A stretch of 64,000 bases of DNA from Candidatus Neomicrothrix sp. UBA2983 (GTDB lineage Bacteria; Actinomycetota; Acidimicrobiia; Acidimicrobiales; MedAcidi-G1): NCBI GenBank assembly GCA_002346745.1, contig DEAL01000030.1, forward strand, positions 10,159 through 74,158, given 5' to 3'. The position numbers were made by a program, and so were the translations under genes. Each line of letters begins with the position of its first letter. Position 1 is the stretch's first letter. The notes under the pieces were generated by a model. It ran no database searches and was not told where the DNA came from. It was given only the letters and a program-made list of their open reading frames with translations. Shown here one piece after another: positions 27,693-36,836 of the stretch.

Positions 27693-27795
27693 CGTGGTGC
27701 AACCTCCTTTCGGCGCCGGGGACGGATGGCGGGCTGCCGACCGTCCGAAGTGCAGGATGTGGAGTCGGCCGGTTCGCGTGTCCCGGCCGACCGGG

Positions 27796-29493
27796 TCAGC
27801 TCAGGCCGACGATCTCGCCGTTCTCGTCGATGTCGATGCCGGCGGCGCCCGGCGCCTTGCCGAGGCCCGGCATGGTGCGCATGTTGCCACAGATCGGGTA
27901 CACGAAACCGGCGCCGACCGAGGCCCGGACCTCCCGAACCGGGAGGGTCCAGCCGGTCGGGGCACCCTTGAGGGCCGGGTTCGACGAGATGGAGAGGTGG
28001 GTCTTGGCGATGCAGACCGGCAGGTCGCCGAAGCCGTTGGCCTCGTAGGTGTCGATCTGCTTGTTGGCGGCCGGCGAGAAGTCGACGCCGTCGGCGCCGT
28101 AGACCTTGTCGGCCACGGTGCGGATCTTGTCGCGCAGGGACATGTCGTCCGGGTACAGGACCTGGAAGTCGGAGGGCTCCTCGGCCGCCTCGGCGACGGC
28201 CTCGGCCAGCTCGGCGGCGCCGGAGCCGCCGTCGGCGAAGTGGGTGGTCACCGCCGCCCGGGCGCCGTACTCCTCGGCGATCTCGTGGATGGCCTGGATG
28301 TCGGCGTCGTGGTCGCCGGGGAACACGTTGATGGCGACCACGGGCGACACGCCGTGGACCTGCATGTTCTGGAGCTGCTTGCGGAGGTTGTCGCCGCCCT
28401 GGTGGACCTCGTCGGGGTTCTCGGCGAGGAGCGCCTCTGGCAGCGGCTTGCCGGCAACGATCTTGTGGTTGCCGGAGTGGGCCTTGAGGCCGCGGACGGT
28501 CGCCACGAGCACGGCGGCGTCGGGGGCGATGCCCGAGGTGCGGCACTTGATGTTGAAGAAGCGCTCGGCGCCCATGTCGGCGCCGAAGCCGGCCTCGGTG
28601 AGGAGGAAGTCGCCGGTGTGGATGCCGATCTGGTCGGCGACGATCGAGGAGTTGCCCGTGGCGATGTTGCCGAACGGTCCGCAGTGGACGAGGGCGGGGG
28701 TGCCCTCGAGGGTCTGCATGAGGTTGGGCTTGATGGCCTCGCGGAGGATGACGGTCATGGAGCCGGCGACCTGGAGGTCCTCGGCGGTGACCGGCGTGCC
28801 GGCCTTGCTGTAGCCGACGACGATGCGGCCCATGCGCTCGCGCAGGTCCTGGAGGCTGGTGCACAGCGCCAGGGCGGCCATGACCTCGGAGGCGGCGGTG
28901 ATGTCGAAGCCGGTCTCGCGGGGGATGCCGTCGAGGCGGCCGCCGAGGCCGATGGTGATGTTGCGCAGTGCCCGCTCGTTGATGTCGAGCACCCGGCGCC
29001 ACGTGATGTTGTGGAGGTCGAGGTCGAGCTCGTTGCCGTGGAAGAGGTGGGCGTCGAGCATCGCCGAGCACATGTTGTGGGCGGCGGTGACGGCGTGCAT
29101 GTCGCCGGTCAGGTGGAGGTTGAAGAGTTCCATCGGGACGACCTGGCTGTAGCCGCCGCCGGCGGCGCCACCCTTGATGCCGAAGGTCGGACCCATCGAG
29201 GGCTGGCGGATGGCGATGGTGGCCTTCCTGCCGATGTGGCTGAAGCCCTGGCCGAGGCCGACGGTGGTGGTGGTCTTGCCCTCGCCCAGCGGCGTGGGGG
29301 TGATGGCCGAGACGACGACGTAGTGGGCCTTGGGCCGGTCGGCCATGGCGTCGATGGCGTCGAGCTTGACCTTGGCGGCGCCGTCGCCGTAGGGCTCGAG
29401 GTGCTCGAGGGGGATGCCGGCGGCGTCGGCGATCTCGGTCAGGGGCTGGATCGTCGCCTGGCGGGCGATCTCGAGGTCGGAGGGGAAGCTCAT
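27796..29493 (-). CDS. fhs: Formate-tetrahydrofolate ligase
   Basis: A 565-residue formyl-THF synthetase of normal length with the nucleotide-binding loop T-P-T-P-L-G-E-G-K-T-T-T-T, the conserved R-Q-P-S-M-G-P-T-F-G-I-K-G-G-A-A-G-G-G and the C-terminal I-C-G-N-M-R-T-M-P-G-L. It interconverts formate plus ATP with 10-formyl-THF. Here it probably works toward formate and ATP, with the formate dehydrogenase at 54-59 kb taking the product. FolD, the enzyme needed between MetF and Fhs, is not in the window. Confidence 0.95.
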   Translation of the reverse strand: MSFPSDLEIARQATIQPLTEIADAAGIPLEHLEPYGDGAAKVKLDAIDAMADRPKAHYVVVSAITPTPLGEGKTTTTVGLGQGFSHIGRKATIAIRQPSMGPTFGIKGGAAGGGYSQVVPMELFNLHLTGDMHAVTAAHNMCSAMLDAHLFHGNELDLDLHNITWRRVLDINERALRNITIGLGGRLDGIPRETGFDITAASEVMAALALCTSLQDLRERMGRIVVGYSKAGTPVTAEDLQVAGSMTVILREAIKPNLMQTLEGTPALVHCGPFGNIATGNSSIVADQIGIHTGDFLLTEAGFGADMGAERFFNIKCRTSGIAPDAAVLVATVRGLKAHSGNHKIVAGKPLPEALLAENPDEVHQGGDNLRKQLQNMQVHGVSPVVAINVFPGDHDADIQAIHEIAEEYGARAAVTTHFADGGSGAAELAEAVAEAAEEPSDFQVLYPDDMSLRDKIRTVADKVYGADGVDFSPAANKQIDTYEANGFGDLPVCIAKTHLSISSNPALKGAPTGWTLPVREVRASVGAGFVYPICGNMRTMPGLGKAPGAAGIDIDENGEIVGLS

Positions 29494-29636
29494 CGTGGGC
29501 TCTTCTCTGGTCGTGGTCGGCGGTCGTGGTCGGCCTGCCCGCCGGGATCGGGGGCAGTGTAGTGATGCCCGGGAGCCTGCCCACCGTCAGTGGACAAGCG
29601 CCCGTGTCATGGGCGGTTTCGGGGTCGCCGTACCGG

Positions 29637-31178
29637 CTACGCGATGCCGTCGGGCAGGTCGGCCTTGCGTCGGGCGATGAAGTCCGTCAGGGCCTCGTCG
29701 ATGGACTCGTCGAGGCCGGGCTCGGCGTAGTCGGCCAGCATCCGCTTCCAGATGCCGTTGGCCCGTTGGGCGGCGTCGAGGCGGCCCTCCTCGTCCCACT
29801 GCTCGAAGCTGTCGTTGTTGGCCACCTCCGAACGGGCGAAGGCGGTCTCGAAGTTGGCGTAGGTGTGCGCCGTGCCGAGGAAGTGCTGGCCCGGGCCGAC
29901 CTCGCGGACGGCGTCCATGGCCTGGCCGTTCTCCGACAGGTCAACGCCGGCTACCAGCTTCGACATGAGCCCGCACTGGTCGGCGTCCATCACGAACTTC
30001 TCGTAGCCCATGGCGAGGCCGCCCTCGAGCCAGCCGGCCGAGTGCAGCATGAAGTTGACGCCGGCCATCAGCGCCGGCATGAGGGTGGCCATGCTCTCGG
30101 ACGCCGCCTGGGCGTCGGGGACCTTCGAGGCGCACAGGTTCCCACCCGATCGGAACGGCACCCCGAGCCGCCGGGCCAGCGCACCGACGATGAAGAGCAC
30201 CAGCGCCGGCTCCGGCGTGCCGAACGTCGGGGCGCCCGTCTGCATCGACATCGACGAGGCGAACGAGCCGAAGACCATGGGGGCGCCCGGTCGGACCAGC
30301 TGCACGAAGGTCATGCCCGCCAGGGCCTCGGCCAGCGTCTGGGCGGCCACGCCGGCGACCGTGACCGGGGCCATGGCCCCCGCCAGGATGAACGGGCTGA
30401 TGACCACCGCCTGCATGTTGCGGGCGTACACCTCGGTGGCGTCGAGCATCGTGCTGTCCCAGGCCATCGGCGACGAGGCGTTGATCAGGCTGGTCATCAC
30501 GGTGTTGGAGGTGACGAAGTCCTCGCCCACGACGAGGCCCGCCAGGTCGACCGAGTCCTGGGCCCGCTGGCCCGACGTCACCGACCCCATGAACGGCTTG
30601 TCGCTGTACCGCAGGTGGGCGTACACCATGTCGAGGTGCCGCTTGGCCACCGGGATGTCGACCGGCTCGCACACCGTGCCGCCCGACAGGTGCATGTGGC
30701 GGCTCTGGTACGCCAACTTCACGAAGTTGTGGAAGTCCTCGAGGGTGGCGTAGCGGCGGCCCTGGTCCAGGTCGTGCACGAAGGGCGAGCCGTAGGCGGG
30801 GACGAACACGGTGGCGTTCCCGCCCACCTGGACGCTGCGCTGCGGGTTCCGGGCGTGGTGGGTGAAGGTGGCCGGGGCGCTGGTGGTCACGATCTCCCGG
30901 CACATGCCCCGCGGGAACCGCACCCGCTCGCCGTCGACCTCGGCGCCGGCCGCCTTCAGGAGCTCGAGGGAGCCCGGGTGGTCGCGGAAGTCGATGCCGA
31001 CCTCCTCGAGGATCGTGTCGGCGTTGTGCTCGATGAGGGCCAGGCCCTCCTCGTCGACGACCTCGAACGGGGGGATGTCCCGGACGAGGTAGGGATGGAC
31101 GGCGTCGGCAGCGGACTCGGCGCGTGCGGCCTGACGGGCGGCACGGCCTCCGGACCGGCGGCGGGGTGCGTCGCTCAC
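29637..31178 (-). CDS. MttB-superfamily corrinoid methyltransferase (non-pyrrolysine)
   Basis: A 513-residue trimethylamine methyltransferase family (PF06253) TIM barrel. Motifs such as T-H-H-A-R-N-P, V-F-V-P-A-Y-G-S-P-F-V, G-G-T-V-C-E-P and F-G-T-P-E-P-A are family-typical. The frame is open with no in-frame UAG, so this is a non-Pyl homologue like MtgB (glycine betaine), MtpB (proline betaine) or MtcB (carnitine). It would move a methyl group from a quaternary amine to the corrinoid protein at 35124. GTG at 31178 overlaps the ASKHA gene stop (GTGA). The carnitine-to-betaine genes nearby make glycine betaine the favoured substrate, by inference. Confidence 0.9.
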   Translation of the reverse strand: MSDAPRRRSGGRAARQAARAESAADAVHPYLVRDIPPFEVVDEEGLALIEHNADTILEEVGIDFRDHPGSLELLKAAGAEVDGERVRFPRGMCREIVTTSAPATFTHHARNPQRSVQVGGNATVFVPAYGSPFVHDLDQGRRYATLEDFHNFVKLAYQSRHMHLSGGTVCEPVDIPVAKRHLDMVYAHLRYSDKPFMGSVTSGQRAQDSVDLAGLVVGEDFVTSNTVMTSLINASSPMAWDSTMLDATEVYARNMQAVVISPFILAGAMAPVTVAGVAAQTLAEALAGMTFVQLVRPGAPMVFGSFASSMSMQTGAPTFGTPEPALVLFIVGALARRLGVPFRSGGNLCASKVPDAQAASESMATLMPALMAGVNFMLHSAGWLEGGLAMGYEKFVMDADQCGLMSKLVAGVDLSENGQAMDAVREVGPGQHFLGTAHTYANFETAFARSEVANNDSFEQWDEEGRLDAAQRANGIWKRMLADYAEPGLDESIDEALTDFIARRKADLPDGIA

Positions 31179-33169
31179 TGGGGGGCTTCCTCTCTGGTCG
31201 GACGGCGTCGGCGTCGGCGTCGGTCACCGCCGGATCCCGGCGCGGCCTCGGGGCGCGCCGGCAGGGTCAGGACGGTGGACAGTCCCGGGTAGTCGGCGGT
31301 GCGGTGGGGAACGGCCATGGCGTCCACGAAGTGCGCCTGGAAGGCGGGCTCCGTGGCGGTCTCGACCTTCTCGATCCCGTCGACCAGTTGCTGGATGCGC
31401 CAGCGCTCGGTTCCGGAGAGCAGGGCGATGGCGGCCCCGGCGCCGGCGGCGTTCCCCACCGCTGCCACCTCGTCGGGTGCGCAGTCGGGGATGAGGCCGA
31501 GGACCGTGGCCCGCACGGTGTCGATGTGGCTGCCGAAGGCACCGGCCAGGGCGATCCCGTCCACGCGGTCGACCCCGAGGTGGTCCATCAGCAGCCGGAC
31601 GCCGGCGTAGAGCGCGGCCTTGGCGAGCTGGATGGCGCGGATGTCGTTCTGGGTGACGAGGATCCCCGTGCCGTCGGCGCCCTCGTGGAGCAGGTAGGAG
31701 AAGGTGCGCCCGTCGGGCTGGATGCGGTCTGACGGGCTGGTGTCGGGTCCGCCGATCACGCCGTCGGCGTCCATGAGGCCGGCGAGGAACAGTTCGGCGA
31801 CGACCTCGATGATGCCCGAGCCGCAGATGCCGGTGACGCCCGTGGCCGCCACGGCCTCGGCGAAGCCCGGCTCGTCCGACCAGGGCTCGGCGCCGAGCAC
31901 CCGGATGCGGGGCTCGCCGTTGTCGGGGTCGATCCGGACCCGCTCGATGGCGCCGGGCGTGGCGCGCTGGCCGGCGGTGATCTGGGCGCCCTCGAAGGCG
32001 GGGCCGGTGGGGCTGGAGGCGGCGAGGATGCGGCCGCCGCCGGCCAGGACGATCTCGGCGTTGGTGCCGACGTCGACCACCAGTCGGACGTCGTCGGCCA
32101 GGTCCGGCCGGGTGGCGAGGACGACGCCGGCCGTGTCGGCGCCGACGTGGCCGGCGATGCACGGCAGGACGTGGGCCCGGGCGGAGGGGTGGGCGTCGAG
32201 TCCGAGGTCGGCGGCGGCCAGGTCCACGGCATCGGCGACGTCGAGCGTGAACGGGGCCTGCCCCAGCGGCGTGGGGTCGAGTCCGAGCAGCAGGTGGTGC
32301 ATGACGGGGTTGCCGACGAGGACCAGTTCGAGGATCTCGTCGCGGTCGGCTTCGCCTTCTTCGCAGAGTCGGCCCAGGAGCCCGTCGAGTGCCTCTCGGA
32401 CGGCGGCGGTCAACTCGACCTCGCCGCCGGGGTTCATCATCACGTAGGAGACCCGGCTCATGAGGTCCTCGCCGAATCGGATCTGGGGGTTCATGGTGCC
32501 CGCCGTGGACAGGGCCCGGCCGGTGGCCAGGTCGAACAGGTGGCCGGCCAGTGTGGTCGAGCCGACGTCGACGGCGACGCCCAGGGCGCGGTCGCGCAGC
32601 CCGGGCCAGGCGGCGACGACGTGGCGGTCGTCCCGGACGGCGACGGTGAGCAGGCCGGCGTCGTCGGAGATCGGCTCGAGGCCGTCGGCCAGGTCGAGGC
32701 CGGTGAGGCCCCATTGCCCGTGGAGGGCGGCGGCCAGGTCGTCGCCGTCACCGAACTCGAGCAGCCGGAGGACCAGCACCGGGTCGAGCTCGAGGTCGCC
32801 CAGGTCGACGTCCTTGCGCACCACCTGCTGGTGAACCTGGCTCTCGGCGGGCACGTCCACGACGAGGTCGCCGCAGACCGTGGCCGAGCAACTCAGCCGG
32901 CGGTGCTCCGGGAGGGGGCGCCGGCCGCTGTAGTCGGATTCGACGGCGCCGGGCGCCGAGAGGTGGGTGGCGTCGGCGGTGATCCCGTGCTTGGCGAACT
33001 CCCCGAACATCGGCTCGACCTGGCAGCGTCCGCAGATGCCACGGCCGCCGCACACCGAGTCGATGTCGACACCGAGGTGTCGGGCGGCGTCGAGCACCGA
33101 CGTGCCGTCGGCGACCAGGCCGCGTCGGCCCGAGGGCGTGAAGACCACGAGGTGCTGGTCGTCGGTCAT
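31175..33169 (-). CDS. ASKHA-domain ferredoxin, corrinoid activation protein (RACo/RamA-like)
   Basis: A 664-residue protein with an N-terminal plant-type [2Fe-2S] domain (Cys40, Cys46, Cys49, Cys94 in S-V-C-G-G-R-G-I-C-G-R-C and L-S-C-S-A-T-V). A DUF4445/ASKHA ATPase region with two actin-like lobes follows (A-V-D-V-G-S-T-T-L-A-G-H, D-V-G-T-N-A-E-I-V-L-A, I-C-G-S-G-I-I-E). Such proteins use ATP to reduce inactive Co(II) corrinoid back to Co(I). ATG at 33169 is chosen because upstream codons are not conserved. It lies between the pterin methyltransferase and the MttB homologue. Confidence 0.9.
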   Translation of the reverse strand: MTDDQHLVVFTPSGRRGLVADGTSVLDAARHLGVDIDSVCGGRGICGRCQVEPMFGEFAKHGITADATHLSAPGAVESDYSGRRPLPEHRRLSCSATVCGDLVVDVPAESQVHQQVVRKDVDLGDLELDPVLVLRLLEFGDGDDLAAALHGQWGLTGLDLADGLEPISDDAGLLTVAVRDDRHVVAAWPGLRDRALGVAVDVGSTTLAGHLFDLATGRALSTAGTMNPQIRFGEDLMSRVSYVMMNPGGEVELTAAVREALDGLLGRLCEEGEADRDEILELVLVGNPVMHHLLLGLDPTPLGQAPFTLDVADAVDLAAADLGLDAHPSARAHVLPCIAGHVGADTAGVVLATRPDLADDVRLVVDVGTNAEIVLAGGGRILAASSPTGPAFEGAQITAGQRATPGAIERVRIDPDNGEPRIRVLGAEPWSDEPGFAEAVAATGVTGICGSGIIEVVAELFLAGLMDADGVIGGPDTSPSDRIQPDGRTFSYLLHEGADGTGILVTQNDIRAIQLAKAALYAGVRLLMDHLGVDRVDGIALAGAFGSHIDTVRATVLGLIPDCAPDEVAAVGNAAGAGAAIALLSGTERWRIQQLVDGIEKVETATEPAFQAHFVDAMAVPHRTADYPGLSTVLTLPARPEAAPGSGGDRRRRRRRPTREEAPQ

Positions 33170-33203
33170 CGGGTCACCGGGCGTGGGACGGCAGACGGTC
33201 GAG

Positions 33204-34100
33204 TCAGGCCTGGGGCCGGTGTCGACGGCCACGGCGCTCGCGGTCGGCACCGATGGTCGGGTCGCGGTGCGCGCGGATCCAGGCGGCGCAGTCGGTGTCG
33301 TGGCCAGCCAGCACGTCGGCGGCCTGGATGGCCGTCCTCACCTCATCGTGGAGGGGGCTCATGATCGCCGAGGTCATGCCGGCGCCGATGGCCATGGCCA
33401 GGAAGGTGCCGGTCACGTGGTGCCGGTTGGGGAGGCCGAAGCTGACGTTGGAGGCGCCGCAGGTCGTGTTGACGCCGAGTTCCTCGCGCAGGCGTCGGAC
33501 GAGGGCGAAGACCTGCTGGCCGGCGGTGCCCATGGCGCCGATCGGCATCACGAGCGGGTCCACGACGACGTCGGCTGCCGGGATGCCGTGGTCGGCGGCG
33601 CGCTCGACGATGCGCTTGGCCACCGAGAAGCGCACGTCGGGGTCCTCGGAGATTCCGGTGTCGTCGTTGGAGATGGCGACGACGGCCGCCCCGTGCCGGG
33701 CCACGAGGGGCAGGACCCGCTCCATGACCTCCTCCTCGCCGGTGACGGAGTTGACGAGGGGCTTGCCCTCGTAGGCGGCGAGGCCGGCCTCGAGGGCCTC
33801 GATGATGGAGGAGTCGATGGCCAGCGGCACGTCGGTGACGGATTGCACGAGCCGGATGGCCTGGGCCAGCAGGGCGGGTTCGTCAGCCAGCGGGATGCCG
33901 GCGTTGACGTCCAGCATCTGGGCACCCGCCTTCACCTGGGCGATGGCGTCTGACTCGACCCGGCTGAAGTCGCCGTTCTTCATCTCCTCGGCGAGCAGGT
34001 TGCGGCCGGTCGGGTTGATGCGCTCGCCGATCATCACGAACGGCCGGCCGAAGCCGATGGCCACCTCCTTGGAGGCGGAGCTGAGCACGGTGTCGGTCAT
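33204..34100 (-). CDS. Pterin-binding methyltransferase (MtgA/MeTr-like)
   Basis: A 298-residue pterin-binding TIM barrel of the AcsE/MtgA/MetH-middle family. Diagnostic stretches are V-M-I-G-E-R-I-N-P-T-G near residue 22, A-Q-M-L-D-V-N-A-G-I-P, L-A-I-D-S-S, L-V-N-S-V-T-G-E and G-A-S-N-V-S-F-G-L-P-N-R. Its role is to pass the methyl group from the methylated corrinoid protein to tetrahydrofolate, giving 5-methyl-THF for MetF. ATG at 34100 excludes an upstream extension that is a shadow of the neighbouring genes. Confidence 0.92.
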   Translation of the reverse strand: MTDTVLSSASKEVAIGFGRPFVMIGERINPTGRNLLAEEMKNGDFSRVESDAIAQVKAGAQMLDVNAGIPLADEPALLAQAIRLVQSVTDVPLAIDSSIIEALEAGLAAYEGKPLVNSVTGEEEVMERVLPLVARHGAAVVAISNDDTGISEDPDVRFSVAKRIVERAADHGIPAADVVVDPLVMPIGAMGTAGQQVFALVRRLREELGVNTTCGASNVSFGLPNRHHVTGTFLAMAIGAGMTSAIMSPLHDEVRTAIQAADVLAGHDTDCAAWIRAHRDPTIGADRERRGRRHRPQA

Positions 34101-34156
34101 GGGGCGGTCTCCTGATGGGGCGGGGTTGGTGGTCGGTGTGGTGACGGGCGTGCGCG

Positions 34157-34462
34157 TCAGGCGGCGTCGTCGACGCCGCCGGTGCGCACGAGGCGTTCGA
34201 GGTGCTCGGCGCTGTACTCGGCGTCGATCCGGGCGGCCTCGGCGGCGACGGACGCCGCCAGATCGGAGTCGCAGGCAGCCGACTCGCGTCGCCACTCGGC
34301 CACGTAGCTGTCGGTGTCGGTGCAGCCGGCGACCATGGCGGCTCGGTCGATGGCGTGCTGGAAGCGGGCGTCGAGCAGGGCCTTCTCCCTGGTGCGGCCC
34401 CGCTGGGCGGTGACCTGGGCGGGGATGTCGCGCCAGTAGATGGTGACGAGTTGGGCGGCCAT
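34157..34462 (-). CDS. Small PF13769 ('virulence factor') family protein
   Basis: A 101-residue protein with T-I-Y-W-R-D-I-P-A-Q-V near the start, then F-Q-H-A-I-D-R-A-A-M and Y-V-A-E-W-R-R, the hallmarks of the PF13769 conserved small family named from Brucella. Its function is unknown to me. It sits between the pterin methyltransferase and DUF1638 genes with 3 bases to the latter. I recall the family beside corrinoid methyltransferase genes in aerobic proteobacteria, so it is probably an accessory of the methyl-transfer system rather than a virulence factor. Confidence 0.78.
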   Translation of the reverse strand: MAAQLVTIYWRDIPAQVTAQRGRTREKALLDARFQHAIDRAAMVAGCTDTDSYVAEWRRESAACDSDLAASVAAEAARIDAEYSAEHLERLVRTGGVDDAA

Positions 34463-34465
34463 GGC

Positions 34466-35116
34466 TCAGGGACTGGGGAGCGGACGGGTTGGGGCGGGGG
34501 CCTCGACGAGCCGAACGATACTCGGGGCCAGTTCGCCGTAGCCCGTGACCTGCTGTTCGAAGCGGAGGCCCAGCCGTTCGGCGGCGGCGGCGGCTCGGGC
34601 GGTGAGATCGGGGTCGTCGACCTGGGCGAGGTGGACGACCCGGGTGTAGTTGCCGAAGTAGTCGTCGCGGAGTTCGGGATGACGGTCGAGGCCGAGGGCG
34701 TCGATGACGAGGCGGTCGAAGTGCTTCACCAGGAAGTCCGTGAGGTAGAAGGTGCCCAGTTCGGCGTCCTGGAGCTCGGCGAAGGCTGCACTGCCTGCGA
34801 AGAACTCGTAGCAGTGGGCGCCGGGAAGGCGTTCGACGCCGAGTTCCTCGCAGACGGCGTCGAGCCGTCCGCCGGTGCCGCAGTCGGCGTACCCGACGTA
34901 CACCTCGTCGTAGTCGTCCCGTGCCGCCCGGACACGCGCGGCGACGGCGTCGGGGATGAGGTCGGGGGTGTTGTGGTACGAGGCGGGAAGGCACTCGACG
35001 TCGATGCCGTCCAGGCGGTTGTTGCGGACGACCTCCAGGAGCTCCCGGGCGAGGGCCCCGCAGGCGACGACGAGGACCCGCCGTTCGGACGCCGGGGCGT
35101 CGACGCGGCTGGTCAT
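34466..35116 (-). CDS. DUF1638 protein
   Basis: A 216-residue protein beginning V-L-V-V-A-C-G-A-L-A-R-E-L and containing Y-V-G-Y-A-D-C-G-T-G-G, H-C-Y-E-F-F-A-G and G-T-F-Y-L-T-D-F-L-V-K-H-F, the conserved signature of DUF1638 (PF07796). The two cysteines in C-G-A and D-C-G-T could bind a metal or substrate. Members typically accompany MttB-type methyltransferases and corrinoid proteins. ATG at 35116 leaves only 7 bases after the corrinoid protein gene. Function is unknown. Confidence 0.85.
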   Translation of the reverse strand: MTSRVDAPASERRVLVVACGALARELLEVVRNNRLDGIDVECLPASYHNTPDLIPDAVAARVRAARDDYDEVYVGYADCGTGGRLDAVCEELGVERLPGAHCYEFFAGSAAFAELQDAELGTFYLTDFLVKHFDRLVIDALGLDRHPELRDDYFGNYTRVVHLAQVDDPDLTARAAAAAERLGLRFEQQVTGYGELAPSIVRLVEAPAPTRPLPSP

Positions 35117-35123
35117 GTGGGGC

Positions 35124-35825
35124 CTAGGCGGCGTTTCGGCGCTCGGCGACGAGGCGGGAGGCGGTCTCGGCGGCGACGGCGGCGTCGCGGCAGTAGGCGT
35201 CGGCACCGATGGCCTCGCCGAACTCCTCGTTCAGCGGGGCGCCGCCGACGATCACCTGGAACTCGTCGCGGAGGCTCTTCTCGATCAGGGTGTCGATGAC
35301 GACCTTCATGTAGGGCATGGTCGTCGTCAGCAGGGCCGACATGCCGAGCAGGTCGGGCTTGTGCTCGTCGAGGGCGGCGAGGAACTCCTCGACGTCGGTG
35401 TTGATGCCCAGGTCGATGACCTCGAAGCCGGCTCCCTCGAGCATCATGCCGACCAGGTTCTTGCCGATGTCGTGGATGTCGCCCTTGACGGTGCCTATGA
35501 CGATCGTGCCGATCGGCTTGGCGCCGGTCTCGGCGAGCAGCGGCCGCAGGATGGCCATGCCGGCCTTCATGGCGTTGGCGGCAAGGAGCACCTCGGGGAC
35601 GAAGAGGATGCCGTCGCGGAAGTCGATGCCGACGATCCGCATGCCCTCGACGAGGGCGTCGTTGAGGACCTTGGAGGCGTCCCAGCCGCGTTCGAGCAGG
35701 ATCTCGGTGCCCTCGACGATCTCGTCGGCCAGGCCGTCGTAGAGGTCGTCGTGCATCTGGGCGGTTAGGTCGTCGTCGGACAGTTCGGCCAGTACGACGT
35801 CCTGGTCGTGCAGTTCCTCGGCCAT
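35124..35825 (-). CDS. Methyltransferase cognate corrinoid protein (MtgC/MttC-like)
   Basis: A 233-residue B12-binding protein: an N-terminal four-helix cap (B12-binding_2) to about residue 95, then a Rossmann-like domain with the cobalt-ligand histidine His118 in G-D-I-H-D-I-G-K-N, the S-A-L-L-T-T-T-M loop and V-G-G-A-P-L. It carries the methyl group between the MttB homologue and the pterin methyltransferase. ATG at 35825 is chosen because GGAG lies about 9 bases upstream; an in-frame ATG five codons earlier is the alternative. It is the first gene of the ten-gene operon, divergent from the IclR regulator. Confidence 0.93.
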   Translation of the reverse strand: MAEELHDQDVVLAELSDDDLTAQMHDDLYDGLADEIVEGTEILLERGWDASKVLNDALVEGMRIVGIDFRDGILFVPEVLLAANAMKAGMAILRPLLAETGAKPIGTIVIGTVKGDIHDIGKNLVGMMLEGAGFEVIDLGINTDVEEFLAALDEHKPDLLGMSALLTTTMPYMKVVIDTLIEKSLRDEFQVIVGGAPLNEEFGEAIGADAYCRDAAVAAETASRLVAERRNAA

Positions 35826-35896
35826 CGTCACACGCTCCATTGCGGTTCGGGGTCCGGATCTCCGTTGACCAGGACAACGTAGTGGCTCCCACGAGT

Positions 35897-35936
35897 CGGG
35901 ATGGTTCCACCGAATGGGATACGGGGAAACTTTCCC
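35897..35936. promoter_or_regulatory. Candidate IclR operators in the divergent spacer
   Basis: The 221-base spacer 35826-36046 holds a perfect dyad GGGAAA-C-TTTCCC (35924-35936). A site at 35897-35908, read on the minus strand as GGAACCATCCCG, matches 11 of 12 bases of one at 38608-38619 upstream of the dehydrogenase gene. An AAAGGAGG Shine-Dalgarno precedes the IclR GTG. Confidence 0.5.
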
Positions 35937-36046
35937 GAGATGCGGGAAGAGCCTGTATGGTGAAAGACTAGCGTCCAGCGGATCTGCGACCACCAACCCA
36001 ACCCGCGAAATTCCGCGGCCGGGTCGACGCCTCGAAAGGAGGACCA

Positions 36047-36799
36047 GTGGGAGCCGTACAGAGCATCGACCGGGCCTTCGTTCTCCTCGAGTCCGTTGCC
36101 CGTGAACCGGGGGGCATCAGCGACCTTGCACGCGCGGTCGACCTGCCGACGAGCACGGTCGCCCGCCTCCTGTCCACGCTTGAGGGGTGCGGAGCCGTCG
36201 AGCGCGATCCGGATGGCACCAGCTACCGCATCGGCCCGGCGATCGTCACCATGGCCACCAGCGTCGATCCCACCCAGAGCCTCCTGGCTGTTGCCCAGCC
36301 GCACATGCTCGACCTGGTCGACCTGGTTGCCGAGGCGGTCGGGCTCGCCGTCCCCGTCGGCTACGACGTCCACTACATTGGGCAGATCGACTGCGTCAAC
36401 CCGGTCCAGGTCCGCGACTGGACCGGGACCAGCCTCCCGATGCACGTCGTGCCCTCGGGCCTGGTGATTCTGGCCCACTGGCCCGAGGCGGCCGTCGAAC
36501 GCTTCCTCGCCCGGACTCTCGAGCGCTACACGCCTGAGACCATGGTCGACCCGGACCAGCTGCGAGCGCGGCTCGAGCACATCCGCGCCGACGGCTACGC
36601 CTGGGTCCTGGAGGAGTTCTCCGAGGGGATCAACTCGGTCGCCGCCCCACTGTTCAACGGCACCGGGTCCGTGATCGGGGCGCTCCACAGCCACGGCCCG
36701 GCGTACCGCTTCCCCGACGAGGCCCTCCGGGACATCATCACCGGCCGGGTCGTCGCCACGGCGGCGTCGGTGTCCGAGGCCCTCGGCCACATGGTCTGA
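36047..36799 (+). CDS. IclR-family transcription regulator
   Basis: A 250-residue regulator: an N-terminal winged helix (A-V-Q-S-I-D-R-A-F-V-L-L-E, then L-A-R-A-V-D-L-P-T-S-T-V-A-R-L-L-S-T-L) and an IclR ligand-binding C-terminal domain ending with a typical A-L-H-S-H-G-P-A-Y-R-F. The GTG start follows AAAGGAGG with good spacing. It is divergent from the corrinoid operon and upstream of the transporter-SDR-dehydrogenase-ETF genes; paired candidate operators occur upstream of both. A small molecule such as betaine or a demethylated product is a plausible ligand, by inference. Confidence 0.9.
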   Translation: MGAVQSIDRAFVLLESVAREPGGISDLARAVDLPTSTVARLLSTLEGCGAVERDPDGTSYRIGPAIVTMATSVDPTQSLLAVAQPHMLDLVDLVAEAVGLAVPVGYDVHYIGQIDCVNPVQVRDWTGTSLPMHVVPSGLVILAHWPEAAVERFLARTLERYTPETMVDPDQLRARLEHIRADGYAWVLEEFSEGINSVAAPLFNGTGSVIGALHSHGPAYRFPDEALRDIITGRVVATAASVSEALGHMV

Positions 36800-36836
36800 G
36801 CGGGCCGCACTAGCCACTACCGGTCGCCCGTCGCCC

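Noticed and set aside
29637..31178. A pyrrolysine-containing trimethylamine methyltransferase
   Set aside because: The frame has no in-frame UAG, so it belongs to the non-Pyl MttB group.
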